Shown here piece after piece: positions 16,588 through 25,172 of a DNA stretch of 59,104 bases (position 1 is the stretch's first letter; each line of letters starts with the position of its first letter). The stretch spans positions 1 through 59,104 of the IMG/VR virus record IMGVR_UViG_3300050016_000060. One strand, 5' to 3'. This DNA is from a virus. The position numbers and the translations under genes were made by a program. The notes under the pieces were generated by a model, which was not told the DNA's origin, made no database searches, and worked only from the letters and a program-made list of their open reading frames with translations.

Positions 16588-16698
16588 ATGACGGATGATG
16601 ACATGCACGCTTTCGATTTCAGCCGATCGCTCGTCATCTATCCGCCCTGGGCCTCCGGCACGTTCCGCTTCGGTTACAAGCCACGGTGCGCCGGGTGA
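16588..16698 (+). CDS. mini-protein, 36 aa
   Basis: ATG after a run of A with no clear ribosome site. Reads MTDDDMHAFDFSRSLVIYPP and ends YKPRCAG. It overlaps the convergent IS110-like gene by 25 bases. Weakly supported. Confidence 0.3.
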   Translation: MTDDDMHAFDFSRSLVIYPPWASGTFRFGYKPRCAG

Positions 16699-17465
16699 TC
16701 GTTCCATTCAATCCAAAGCATCTTGAGGAAAAGTTTCGTCGCCAGCAACATGCCGTGCAAATGGCAACGCAGCTTTTTGTAATCGGGATGCGCCGCCTGA
16801 AACGTCGCCTTGGCTTCGTCGTAACGTGCCCGATAGATCGAATGATTTTGCTTCATTAACCCTTCCCCGATCAGGTAGGCAATCGAACGCCGACGAGGTG
16901 AATAGCCGAACTTCTCCCACTCTTCGGACGGCAATTTACCTTCCTTGCCGCGCCTCCACGTCGCTCCCATTGCTGTCTTGCCGTTGAAGATCAACGGGGC
17001 ACAACCGAGCCGCTTCCATACTTTTGCCGGATTGGCATAGTTGGCAAGGTCGCCAGTCTCGCCGATGACGATGGCGAGAAAGAGCAAGCCAAAACCGCGT
17101 TGCTCCGGTTTCTCGACCCATGCCTTGATCGGCAGTTTCTTGGCATATTGGAGCATGTTCTTTTCGATGGCATCCTTCTGCGCCTCAAAAGCATTGATGC
17201 CAATCAGCGTTGTCAGCACGATGGGCTTGAGCGGATGGTCCGCTCCCTCTTCCTCGATTGCCTTGATCTTAGCCGACGCCTCGATGAACTTCTTCGCTCG
17301 TTCCTCTTTGGTCATTGTCGTGCAATAGCCGAGCGTACCGGCAACTATTGCTTGCAAGCGATTGGATTGCATGTTGCGGCTTTTGACGATGATGCTACGT
17401 TGCCGCTGGAGCGGGACAAGTTGATCGACGATCAAGGCAATAGGACGTTTCGGCTGCATTGACAT
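16674..17465 (-). CDS. IS110-like C-terminal (Transposase_20) domain protein
   Basis: Start ATG 17465 follows GAAAGGAAACACC. 263 aa. After a helical N-terminal part, residues about 135-240 read GETGDLANYANPAKVWKRLG and ...GKTAMGATWRRG..., then GYSPRRRSIAYLIGEGL, TK.FLK.LW. This is the helix-hairpin-helix C-terminal domain of IS110/IS116 transposases. The N-terminal DEDD (RuvC-like) catalytic domain is absent, so it is not an autonomous recombinase. It may be a domesticated DNA-binding protein. Flanked upstream by an inverted repeat. Confidence 0.7.
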   Translation of the reverse strand: MSMQPKRPIALIVDQLVPLQRQRSIIVKSRNMQSNRLQAIVAGTLGYCTTMTKEERAKKFIEASAKIKAIEEEGADHPLKPIVLTTLIGINAFEAQKDAIEKNMLQYAKKLPIKAWVEKPEQRGFGLLFLAIVIGETGDLANYANPAKVWKRLGCAPLIFNGKTAMGATWRRGKEGKLPSEEWEKFGYSPRRRSIAYLIGEGLMKQNHSIYRARYDEAKATFQAAHPDYKKLRCHLHGMLLATKLFLKMLWIEWNDHPAHRGL

Positions 17466-17539
17466 GGTGTTTCCTTTCGGTTTGGGTGATTCTCTTGGCA
17501 TGATGCCACTCGGTTTCAAAGGATATCTCGTCAAGAAGG

Positions 17540-17619
17540 TGCAAAAGAAGTCAGTAGAGGTTAATAACGCCTGGGTCGATTACACGAGCGTAGTCATTAG
17601 CCTACTGACTTCTTTTGCA
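17540..17619. repeat. 18-bp perfect inverted repeat between two minus-strand genes
   Basis: TGCAAAAGAAGTCAGTAG (17540-17557) is repeated in inverse at 17602-17619, separated by 44 bases. The right arm lies in the last codons of the 17597-18097 gene; the left arm lies in the leader of the IS110-like gene. It could be a transcription-terminating hairpin, a protein-binding site or a recombination site. There is no T-run after it. Confidence 0.8.
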
Positions 17620-18097
17620 ACCTCTCGAATCCTCTCCGCAGCTTGTCCTCTGGCACGGACTCACGCACCGTCTTATCCTCTGGCACAAGCGTTGCGAGCC
17701 ATGTCGTCAGCATCACATTAAACCGATGGCCTTCCATAAGTTCCTTTTCGTCGGCAGCGATCTTCTCAAGTTCGTTGCCCATGACAGAGCCGAGCGACTT
17801 GCCAGCAATCGAGTAGAGGTAAACGCTCGCATAGGCATCGTTGACGGCCCCGGCAAGGTCTATTTTCGATTGATTGCTGTACGCTCCCGTATCGTTCTTG
17901 ATCTGACGATTCGTTATGTGCCGCTCGTCATGTACGCGGGCACGGATTGCCTCACGCACCAATTCGGCCTCGAATGATTTGAAATCGGGCAGATTCCGGA
18001 CTTGCTTATCCGCAAGATCGACTGCCGCGTCAATATCGTCGGGGAACTTCGCGGCACAACGCTGCGTTATCTTGATGACGCTCTGAGGAAACTCCAT
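17597..18097 (-). CDS. hypothetical helical protein, 166 aa
   Basis: ATG 18097 has AAAGGAG 7 bases upstream, which decides the start over the longer open frame to 18292. Predicted all-alpha and charged; its C-terminus (RGFERLQKKSVG) runs into the inverted repeat. Upstream of, and probably co-transcribed with, the IS110-like gene. No family recognised. Confidence 0.6.
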   Translation of the reverse strand: MEFPQSVIKITQRCAAKFPDDIDAAVDLADKQVRNLPDFKSFEAELVREAIRARVHDERHITNRQIKNDTGAYSNQSKIDLAGAVNDAYASVYLYSIAGKSLGSVMGNELEKIAADEKELMEGHRFNVMLTTWLATLVPEDKTVRESVPEDKLRRGFERLQKKSVG

Positions 18098-18316
18098 CTG
18101 GAAACTCCTTTCGTTTGAATTGGCCGCAATTCGCGAGCCGGTTTCATGTGTTGATTCGCGGCCTTGGTTTAAAAATGGCGACATCGAAAGAGACGGTTTC
18201 AATCCTCGACTCGCCGCCAAACTGATTTTGGCTCTCTTGTTTTCGCATTCAGCAACACATTCGCCAAAACCATAATTGAATCCTATAGCCATACTTTCGC
18301 TACGGCAATATCAATC

Positions 18317-18345
18317 TTGACGATTTCCCAAAATTTAGCTAATCT
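18317..18345 (+). promoter_or_regulatory. sigma70-type promoter with leaderless start
   Basis: TTGACG (18317-18322), a 17-base spacer and TAATCT (18340-18345). One ATG follows the -10 box immediately and a second, at 18352, sits at the predicted transcription start. Same geometry as the promoter at 9765. Confidence 0.65.
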
Positions 18346-18351
18346 ATGGCA

Positions 18352-18522
18352 ATGGCACGCCAAAAGAAAAAACCGGCTGACAAACGAACGAATTGCCTTC
18401 GCACGATGCTGACCGCAGAAGAACGTAAGCTAATCGACCGTGCTGCATCGGTTGCTGGCGAGGATACATCGTCGCATGTTCGCCGGCTCGTTCTGGACTT
18501 GATCCGCAAGGGGAGCCGATGA
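18352..18522 (+). CDS. ribbon-helix-helix-like regulator, 56 aa
   Basis: ATG 18352 is preferred because it coincides with the predicted start of transcription; ATG 18346 is in frame. A basic N-terminus, a strand (NCLRTMLTAEE), and the helices RKLIDRAASVAG and TSSHVRRLVLDLIRK match the Arc-like fold. The stop overlaps the hldE-like start. It may control its own operon; it resembles the 9802 protein in layout rather than sequence. Confidence 0.6.
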   Translation: MARQKKKPADKRTNCLRTMLTAEERKLIDRAASVAGEDTSSHVRRLVLDLIRKGSR

Positions 18523-19805
18523 ATCCAATCGACACGCTTATCGAAGCCGACCGCACGACGCCGAAACGCATTGCCATACTAGGCGACCGCATGACGGACA
18601 TATGGATTCACGGCCACTTGGGAACGTGCCAAGAGCAAGCCATGAAGTTCGTAGAAGATTCCAGAATTGCCACAGAGGGCGGAGCGGCGAACGCATGGCG
18701 GCAATTGGAGAACTGGAATTGCCGACGCTTCGGAATGGGATCGCCACGCCCAGAGCGAAACATCAAGACTCGTTTTGTTGTCGATGACAAAATACTCTTT
18801 CGCCATGACGTAGATTTTTTTGGCGAAGCCAATTCAATCGAAGCGAATCAGAAATCAGAATTTGATCGCTTGCTGGAAGCCAAACCAGACGCTTGCCTGA
18901 TAAGTGATTACGCGAAAGATTTCTGGACGCCTGCCTTTATCCGCGATGTCATCACCTACGCCAACGGACGCGGCATTCCGGTCGTAGCGGACGCGAAGAG
19001 AGAGCCGACAGTTTACAAGGGAGCAATCATCAAGTGCAATAAGGCTTATCGCCTACATTTTTATACCTATGAAACATCCAGAAATGACACCTTGGTTATT
19101 ACCAGCGGCGAATATGAGCCGACCGTTATAAGCAACGATGTCGATTTGCATATGCCGAAAGCCCATCCCTATGTCCAATGCGTCAACCACATCGGTGCAG
19201 GAGATAGCTTTGCGGCACATCTAACCCTTGCTCTCGCCCACGGCCTCTCGCTTGAAGATGCCGCCACTATCGCTCATTCAGCCGGTCGTGTTTATGTGCA
19301 ATATCCGCATGGCCGTCCACCGTGGCCACACGAAATCAAGCGCGACATTGATCCACTGGCCGGCAAAATCCTCATCGGCCCCGACATGCCAGGACTCCGC
19401 AAGAGCATCCCCGGCAGGATCGTATTCAGTAACGGCTGTTACGATTTGCTAGGCGCGCATCATCTATACTGCCTCGAAAAGTCCAAGCAATTCGGCGACG
19501 TTCTAGTTGTCGGCGTCAACTCCGATGAAAGCGTGCGTCGGCTGAAAGGACCGAAGCGGCCTATCCAACCGCTTGCAGATCGCGTTGCCATGCTCTGCGG
19601 GCTTTCCTTCGTCGATTGGGTTGTGCCGTTCGATCAAAATGACCCGTCCGAAATCATGCGGCTGTTGAAGCCGGACATTCGCACGAAGGGGGATTTCCCC
19701 GAACTGAATCGGGCCGGCGATGAACACGCCAAAGAAGTGCGATTGATTCCACCGCTGCCAGGCTATTCGACCACGAACACGCTTCGCAAAATTATGGACT
19801 CGTAA
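18519..19805 (+). CDS. hldE: bifunctional heptose-7-phosphate kinase / heptose-1-phosphate adenylyltransferase-like
   Basis: 428 aa, shorter than the usual 470-480. The N-terminal half is a PfkB/ribokinase fold: GGAANAW near residue 55, SDYAKDFW, and NHIGAGDSFAAHLTLAL with the catalytic GAGD. The C-terminal half is a nucleotidyltransferase: RIVFSNGCYDLLGAHHLYCL, VVGVNSDESVRRLKG and RP. In LPS synthesis HldE makes ADP-heptose precursors. With the GT9 gene this suggests phage-made heptosyl or related glycan. The 3' end overlaps the convergent tail gene by 14 bases. Confidence 0.85.
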   Translation: MNPIDTLIEADRTTPKRIAILGDRMTDIWIHGHLGTCQEQAMKFVEDSRIATEGGAANAWRQLENWNCRRFGMGSPRPERNIKTRFVVDDKILFRHDVDFFGEANSIEANQKSEFDRLLEAKPDACLISDYAKDFWTPAFIRDVITYANGRGIPVVADAKREPTVYKGAIIKCNKAYRLHFYTYETSRNDTLVITSGEYEPTVISNDVDLHMPKAHPYVQCVNHIGAGDSFAAHLTLALAHGLSLEDAATIAHSAGRVYVQYPHGRPPWPHEIKRDIDPLAGKILIGPDMPGLRKSIPGRIVFSNGCYDLLGAHHLYCLEKSKQFGDVLVVGVNSDESVRRLKGPKRPIQPLADRVAMLCGLSFVDWVVPFDQNDPSEIMRLLKPDIRTKGDFPELNRAGDEHAKEVRLIPPLPGYSTTNTLRKIMDS

Positions 19806-20100
19806 TCACCGTGAACGGATAAGGCGGCGTCACTTCCGTAAGCCCGTTCACGTCAACCAACGTCCAGCTTCTACGCCATGATCCAGCCGGTGCAATGACC
19901 GTCCAAGTATACCGCACCTTGTCCCCCGTGATCGGCACGGAATAAGCGTGCGTACCTCCGTTGGCGTCCACCATGTTCAGCGTAGCCGTGCCGCCAGTCA
20001 AATCCCACGGCTGACCGTTTAGGAAGCCGCTGAACACGAAGGTTTCCATCGAGCCGACAACAAGGGGATTTTGGCCGGTTGTGGTTGCCGTCACGTTCAT
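19792..20100 (-). CDS. Ig-like virion accessory protein, 102 aa
   Basis: Beta-rich: FSGFLNGQPWDLTGGTATLNM and SYVPIT/WTLVDVNG segments resemble small domains found at the end of phage baseplate or fibre clusters (BppU-like N-terminal fold). Last gene of the minus-strand virion module. Start overlaps the upstream stop. Confidence 0.6.
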   Translation of the reverse strand: MNVTATTTGQNPLVVGSMETFVFSGFLNGQPWDLTGGTATLNMVDANGGTHAYSVPITGDKVRYTWTVIAPAGSWRRSWTLVDVNGLTEVTPPYPFTVITSP

Positions 20101-20249
20101 TAGTTGCTCCCGTCCACGATATTGTTGAAATAAGCATTATCGACGATGTTGGCAAATGCGGCCACGTCTACGATGATCGGGCCGGTGATGACAGGCGCAG
20201 GCGTACCGCCGCCCATCAATAAGCCAGGAACCAGAATCGTAAGGATCAT
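20100..20249 (-). CDS. small hydrophobic protein, 49 aa
   Basis: ATG 20249 overlaps the TGA of the fibre gene. Starts MILTILVPGLLMGGG, a hydrophobic N-terminus, then AFANIVDNAYFNNIVDGSN. Coupled to both neighbours by overlaps. Role unknown. Confidence 0.5.
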   Translation of the reverse strand: MILTILVPGLLMGGGTPAPVITGPIIVDVAAFANIVDNAYFNNIVDGSN

Positions 20250-21868
20250 TTGAAAGCCCATGAGCCTATGACGGTGTTCGCCGAAAGAACCGTTGTATCG
20301 TTGTCGGCAATCGCGCCGGTGCAACGGAACCCTATGCCCGTTGCGAACGTCAAGCCAGCTGGGAACGTCTCGATGATGCCGGCCCCTGCCGTATTGCCAG
20401 GAACAGTGAAGCGATAGACAGGCGTATCTGTCGATGCTGGCGTTGTCGTCTGATTATAGAGGCGAACGTAGACCGGCGTTGCTCCGATATTGGTGAAATT
20501 CAGCTTGTAGAGGTTGCCGGCGCTGGCCTTGATGACTGTTGCTTGCACGGCAGCAGTTGACAGAAACGAACCAGGAGTATAGCCGCCCGTAGTTCCCGCG
20601 ATGCTCTGCGTGGCATTCGTGGTTCCCGGCGTCGTCTGGTCGATGCCGACCTTGCCGAGCAAATTGGTCCCCGCTGGCAACGCATTCGTGATCGCGGTAA
20701 CTGCCGTCACCGTGGAAACGGTCGTCACAGTTGTTACCGTGCCGATGTTCCATGTCCCCGATTGAGTTGCCAACAAAGGCGTCATCGAGGCGATACCCTG
20801 GATAGTGATAACATCGGTCGATGCACTTCCCGCCGTTCCAAGAGCCGGCTGTTTCGCCGCCGTCGATGCTCCGGTCGGCAAGCTGACCGTGCCGCTGATG
20901 TTGGTGATGTTCCATGTCCCGCTCTGCGCAGCTTGTACCGCGAATGTGCCGGTGTTAGTAACCGCAATGGTCTGCGCTGCGGAAATCCCCACCGTCCATG
21001 TCCCTGACTGCGTAACTGCCCCGCTGACGGTGACTGTTCCTGTAACCGCCGTTGTCGATCCGCTATCCGTGATGACGTGGCCAATAACTGCGGAACTTGC
21101 GTCGTTGATGACGTGCCCGATGACATTCGTTCCAGCCGGCAGAGCCGCCGAAATTGTCACCGCTCCGGTGTTACACGCCGTCACCTTGCCATTCAAGGTC
21201 GATAGAGTAGTTTCCGTGGATGCGCCCGTAGGCAAAGGAAGCGAAGCCGCCGAGATTGGCTGGGTTGCTTGCCAGAATGTGCCCGTGACGGCAACGCTGC
21301 CCGAAATTGAAACGGTAGACAACGGTGTAAGCGTGGCAATCTGCGCCGCCGTCAGCACCACGGGGACGCTCGCCGCTGCGATAGCTTGACCTAATGCCGG
21401 CGTCTTTGTGTCGATGCTCGCCAGTGAAGTGTTGCCCGTGGTCTGTAGAGCCGACGTTGCCGCCCCCGTTGGCAGGCTGACCGTCCCTGAAATGTTCGTG
21501 ACGTTCCATACTCCCGATTGCGTGACGCCGCCGATGGCGTTTGAACCGGCAGGCAGCGCCGCCGAAATGACAACTGCCCCCGTGTTGCACGCCGTTACTT
21601 TTGTGTTTAGCGCCGACAGCGTTGCTTCGGTCGAAGCGCCGGCGGGAAGTGGCAGGCTCGCCGCGCTGACGGCGAACGTCACCCCCGTCATCGGCTGGAT
21701 TGGCAATCCGTGCGTGATGTCAACCTGAGCGACGTTCCACGCTCCGGCGCTTCCGCCCGTAACGTATGAACAAACGCCAGCAGACCATTCAATACTGTTC
21801 ACGTCAAAAAAGGTACGCATGACTGCGCCGGAACCTACCGGAACCGAAAGCGTAATATTGTCGGCCAT
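20246..21868 (-). CDS. repetitive tail fibre/appendage protein, 540 aa
   Basis: Built of imperfect repeats such as SAASLPLPxGASTEtTLS, LN(T/G)KVTACNTGAV and ISAALPAGTNVIG, with SGTWNITNISGTVSLPTG between them. This repeat style is common in phage fibre proteins. The C-terminal 120 residues form a non-repetitive beta domain (YKLNFTNIGATPVYVRLYN), probably the distal domain. An adhesive or structural role is inferred. Confidence 0.75.
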   Translation of the reverse strand: MADNITLSVPVGSGAVMRTFFDVNSIEWSAGVCSYVTGGSAGAWNVAQVDITHGLPIQPMTGVTFAVSAASLPLPAGASTEATLSALNTKVTACNTGAVVISAALPAGSNAIGGVTQSGVWNVTNISGTVSLPTGAATSALQTTGNTSLASIDTKTPALGQAIAAASVPVVLTAAQIATLTPLSTVSISGSVAVTGTFWQATQPISAASLPLPTGASTETTLSTLNGKVTACNTGAVTISAALPAGTNVIGHVINDASSAVIGHVITDSGSTTAVTGTVTVSGAVTQSGTWTVGISAAQTIAVTNTGTFAVQAAQSGTWNITNISGTVSLPTGASTAAKQPALGTAGSASTDVITIQGIASMTPLLATQSGTWNIGTVTTVTTVSTVTAVTAITNALPAGTNLLGKVGIDQTTPGTTNATQSIAGTTGGYTPGSFLSTAAVQATVIKASAGNLYKLNFTNIGATPVYVRLYNQTTTPASTDTPVYRFTVPGNTAGAGIIETFPAGLTFATGIGFRCTGAIADNDTTVLSANTVIGSWAFK

Positions 21869-21871
21869 GAT

Positions 21872-23710
21872 TTAACCTCCGATGATGAACCCGCCGCCGC
21901 CACCGCCACTCGCCGCCGCCTGACTCGCCCCCATGTCCACGCTCGAAGCCGTCGGTGCCATCCCCGCGCCGATGTACGGACTCCAACCCTTCCCCTTGAG
22001 GTTCGTGCCGATGGCGAAGTTGCCGCCCGCAGCGTTGACGAACTGCGGATCGAGCGCGAGGTCGTGTGCGCCGCCTGGGGTGCCGCCGCTGATGTCCGTG
22101 CCATTGGCGTAGTAGTCGTTGTAATCCCAGAACGTCACGAAGAACGTGGCGTCGCTCGGCAGGTTGACGCCTGTCGCCCAATTGTCGATTATGTTGTTGA
22201 CCAACACAAGGCCTAGAACCATGCCAATGGATGCGACATAGATACCACTGTCCGCTGCATTGTTGCCGTAGAGGGTGTTGTTCTTGATCGTGACAGGGAT
22301 AAAACCGGAGTGCAAGAGTTGAATACCGTATGCACCACTAGCAACGACAATCGTGCTGTTCTCGATAATTATCGCACCCCCTGTAAGAGCCTCTTGAATC
22401 GAAAATGACGATGCCCCCTTTAACTGGCACGAATCGACATAGAGGCCAATACCAGCCGCGTTGATATTATAAGTCCCGGCGCAGGTAATCGTGGTTGCAA
22501 GCAGATTAAGAACGCCCCCGGTCTGGTTGATGCCCGTACCAGACCCAGAAATCGTCAGGCCGACGACGTTAGTGTGATTGCCTGTGTTGATGCCGTAAGC
22601 AGACCCCAGCATAACTAGCGTGCCGTTTTTGATGAGCCAGTAGTCCCCTGTGATAGTGAATGCGTTAGCATTGGCTGCTGCTGACAGTGTCGTGCCGTTG
22701 AGGTCGAGGATGATCTGCCCGCCAGCAAGCGACCCAGTCGCCGAGAGCGCCAAGGCGCTAGTAAGCGTCTCGCTCGTTTCTTCTTTCAAGGTCCACGCTG
22801 GCAGCGCGTCCGCGAAGATGTGCCGGCTATTCACGTCGTCAACCGTCGCCCGCTTCCCGCCACTGGCCCACGTCAAGCTGCTCTGCGTCGTCGTGTAGCC
22901 CGTCAGCACGGTGAACGTCACAATGTTGTAGCCGACTGTAACGACTGTTATCACGTCGAACTGCCGCCCGCTGCTGGTGAGTACCCAGAGGACCGCCGAG
23001 CCGTTTGCGTTGATGTTGGTAACATCGGGACCGCCGTAGAGGTAGCTGGCCAAGAGAACGTCGAGAATATTGCCGTTGATAAAACTGCCCACGGTGGGCG
23101 TGCCGTCCGTGGTGTTGTTGATGATCGCCGGATTCGTGCCGAACACCGCTTGGCCAGGAGCACCGTTGACGGTGATGAGCCATTTGTCGTTGACAGCGCC
23201 GACGTTGGTGACGGTAACGTATCCGCCGCCCAGAACGCCGTCGTAGATCGCCTGCACCGCTGCGGGATTCGTGGTTCCGCCAATCGGGATGAGCGGCACG
23301 GTTGTACCACCGGCAGGCGTCGCGTTGGTCACGTCGTAGGTTCCCGTCGTCGCACTGCTGCCGTCCAGCACGTAGGACGCCTGCACCGCCGCTGCTGGAG
23401 CCACAACGAACGTCAGCACCGTCCCGCTGATCGTGTAGTCCGTGGTGTACGTCAACGGCGTCCCGTTCTTCGTGATGAGCGTTGCCAGAACTTTCATCAC
23501 CGGAGCATTGGCCAGCCCGAACGTCACGTTGCTGCCGTCGATGGTCCCCGATGGCGTCTCGCCGCTTACCAGCGTGTACTCCGCCGTGATGTCCACGGTG
23601 GTGCTGCCGTTCGTGGCGGCGTGGACTCCGAAGACTGCCGTGCCGCCGCTGCCGGAGGCTTGGGAGTCGGAGCCGGAAGCGCTGTTGAAGGTTTCGAGGA
23701 CGGAAGCCAT
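21872..23710 (-). CDS. tail fibre/tailspike-like beta-helix protein, 612 aa
   Basis: The N-terminus is a low-complexity virion-attachment region. From about residue 290 (RHIFADALPAW) onward there are short Gly/Asn-punctuated beta rungs (LTISGSGTGI, IIIENSTIVV, VTIKNNTLYGN, LVLVNNIIDNW), typical of right-handed parallel beta-helices of the pectate-lyase type. It ends in a Gly-rich stretch. Likely receptor binding or polysaccharide degradation; no catalytic triad could be assigned. Confidence 0.75.
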   Translation of the reverse strand: MASVLETFNSASGSDSQASGSGGTAVFGVHAATNGSTTVDITAEYTLVSGETPSGTIDGSNVTFGLANAPVMKVLATLITKNGTPLTYTTDYTISGTVLTFVVAPAAAVQASYVLDGSSATTGTYDVTNATPAGGTTVPLIPIGGTTNPAAVQAIYDGVLGGGYVTVTNVGAVNDKWLITVNGAPGQAVFGTNPAIINNTTDGTPTVGSFINGNILDVLLASYLYGGPDVTNINANGSAVLWVLTSSGRQFDVITVVTVGYNIVTFTVLTGYTTTQSSLTWASGGKRATVDDVNSRHIFADALPAWTLKEETSETLTSALALSATGSLAGGQIILDLNGTTLSAAANANAFTITGDYWLIKNGTLVMLGSAYGINTGNHTNVVGLTISGSGTGINQTGGVLNLLATTITCAGTYNINAAGIGLYVDSCQLKGASSFSIQEALTGGAIIIENSTIVVASGAYGIQLLHSGFIPVTIKNNTLYGNNAADSGIYVASIGMVLGLVLVNNIIDNWATGVNLPSDATFFVTFWDYNDYYANGTDISGGTPGGAHDLALDPQFVNAAGGNFAIGTNLKGKGWSPYIGAGMAPTASSVDMGASQAAASGGGGGGFIIGG

Positions 23711-24958
23711 TTACGCATCCTTTCCTTGCATCGCAATCACATTAGCCCACGGCGGATTCATCCCGCGCACAATCTGCGTTCGCCACGATCCGCGCCCAAG
23801 CGAATAGTCCTGATACCACCGCACGCCGTCAATCTGGCTTCCCGCCGAAAACGGGATAATACCCGTGTAGGTCTGATCCAGAAAGCCGACTGTCGAAGAA
23901 TAAATGTGGTCGTAATACTGCGCCACTCGCTCATTCGCGATCGTGGTTGCCATCATGACATCCGACGCAATCGGCATCGAATCTTGATCGTATCTTACCG
24001 TGAAGTCATCGTAAAAGTAATGCGTACCCTGCGCTGCCGTGAACTGTGCTGGAGCCTCTACCGTAATCGGATAATACGACCGTGTTGCCCATTGAAACTC
24101 ATCCAATGTCACCGTTTCTTCGTTGCCGTAAAACTCATTTCGCCGATGGAAGAGAACAACAACTTGCCCAGGCACGCGCCCGCTACCAGTGTCGATGTAC
24201 GCTTGATCGTCCTCCAAGAGCGTAGCCGATGCGTTTTGCAGCGTCGTGAACGGCACATCCGTCCCAGCACTCTGCACGATGCTGTACGGCGTTGCTGACC
24301 GCAAATCGACCGCTATCGTCAAGCCGAGCAAGTCCAGTATCCTCATCAACGCCTTCCACGCCGACGTACCTTGGAACCAAAAGTTTTCCGGTGTTCCTTG
24401 CGGACCTATCGGGATGCCAGGATACGTACCAAGGAATCCTTCCATCTGCGTCCATAGATCGTCAAGCATTCCGTCCCACGTAAAGGCACTTGCACCGTCC
24501 ATCGTCGGCGTATAATACTGCCCTGGATATGCCGGTGCGACCACGTTGTAAGCTGTGTAATCCCCGCCTTCGTCAAACGGCTGAACGGGAAACTCAAACC
24601 ACTGATTCACCAAAATGCCCCGCACGTCCGTCAACTCAACCAGATAGATCGCGTTCGGATCGTTTACAACGCCCGTTGAAACGCATCGCGCCTGAACTAC
24701 CGTCAAGCCGTTCAGCGTGATTGACGTTTGACTCTGCACATCTTCAAACTGTAAGATCAAGTCTTTGCTGTACGTGTCGATATTCGCGTAATCCCCTTGC
24801 CGCATCAACACCCATCCCCGCGCCGGCCATTCTCCACCAGGAGCGAAGAACGAATTAGCGTAGGCCAGTTCCGGTATCGCATGACGACGGAACCTTGCCC
24901 GATTCGTGCGGACTTCTATCGGATCGTACAGGGGAAGTCCGTAGAGAGCGTTAGGCAT
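23711..24958 (-). CDS. virion structural protein, 415 aa
   Basis: ATG 24958 overlaps the upstream gene by 8 bases. Tyr/Trp/Phe rich, starting MPNALYGLPLYDPIEVRTNR. No repeats and no enzyme motif. It sits between the fibre gene and the portal/MuF block, so an adaptor or baseplate-like role is possible. Confidence 0.6.
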   Translation of the reverse strand: MPNALYGLPLYDPIEVRTNRARFRRHAIPELAYANSFFAPGGEWPARGWVLMRQGDYANIDTYSKDLILQFEDVQSQTSITLNGLTVVQARCVSTGVVNDPNAIYLVELTDVRGILVNQWFEFPVQPFDEGGDYTAYNVVAPAYPGQYYTPTMDGASAFTWDGMLDDLWTQMEGFLGTYPGIPIGPQGTPENFWFQGTSAWKALMRILDLLGLTIAVDLRSATPYSIVQSAGTDVPFTTLQNASATLLEDDQAYIDTGSGRVPGQVVVLFHRRNEFYGNEETVTLDEFQWATRSYYPITVEAPAQFTAAQGTHYFYDDFTVRYDQDSMPIASDVMMATTIANERVAQYYDHIYSSTVGFLDQTYTGIIPFSAGSQIDGVRWYQDYSLGRGSWRTQIVRGMNPPWANVIAMQGKDA

Positions 24959-25172
24959 TCTTTGCCCCTGCAAACAAAACGTCGGCGTCATTGTCTTGCG
25001 GCTTCGACTTGTCTTTCGGATGTTGCTCGAAAATCTGATCGGCCAAGGCGATAGCTTTCGCCGCATCCTTTGTCGTCTCAATCGTCGCGTGCAAGATCGC
25101 ACAATACCAGTCATCGTAACCGTGCTGCTCGATTGCGTCGGACAGAATCATTTGCTCTTTGGTCGCTGTCAT
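24951..25172 (-). CDS. small helical protein, 73 aa
   Basis: The start overlaps the upstream stop (ATGA). Reads MTATKEQMILSDAIEQHG..., all alpha, with an acidic C-terminus. Function unknown. Confidence 0.6.
   Translation of the reverse strand: MTATKEQMILSDAIEQHGYDDWYCAILHATIETTKDAAKAIALADQIFEQHPKDKSKPQDNDADVLFAGAKNA

Noticed and set aside
16674-17465. Functional IS110 transposon with guide RNA
   Set aside because: The DEDD catalytic domain is missing and no element boundaries were found.
22820-24298. A 492-codon plus-strand open frame
   Set aside because: It is antisense to two virion genes, is Arg/His-rich with no motif, and has no ribosome site; a shadow of the real frames.
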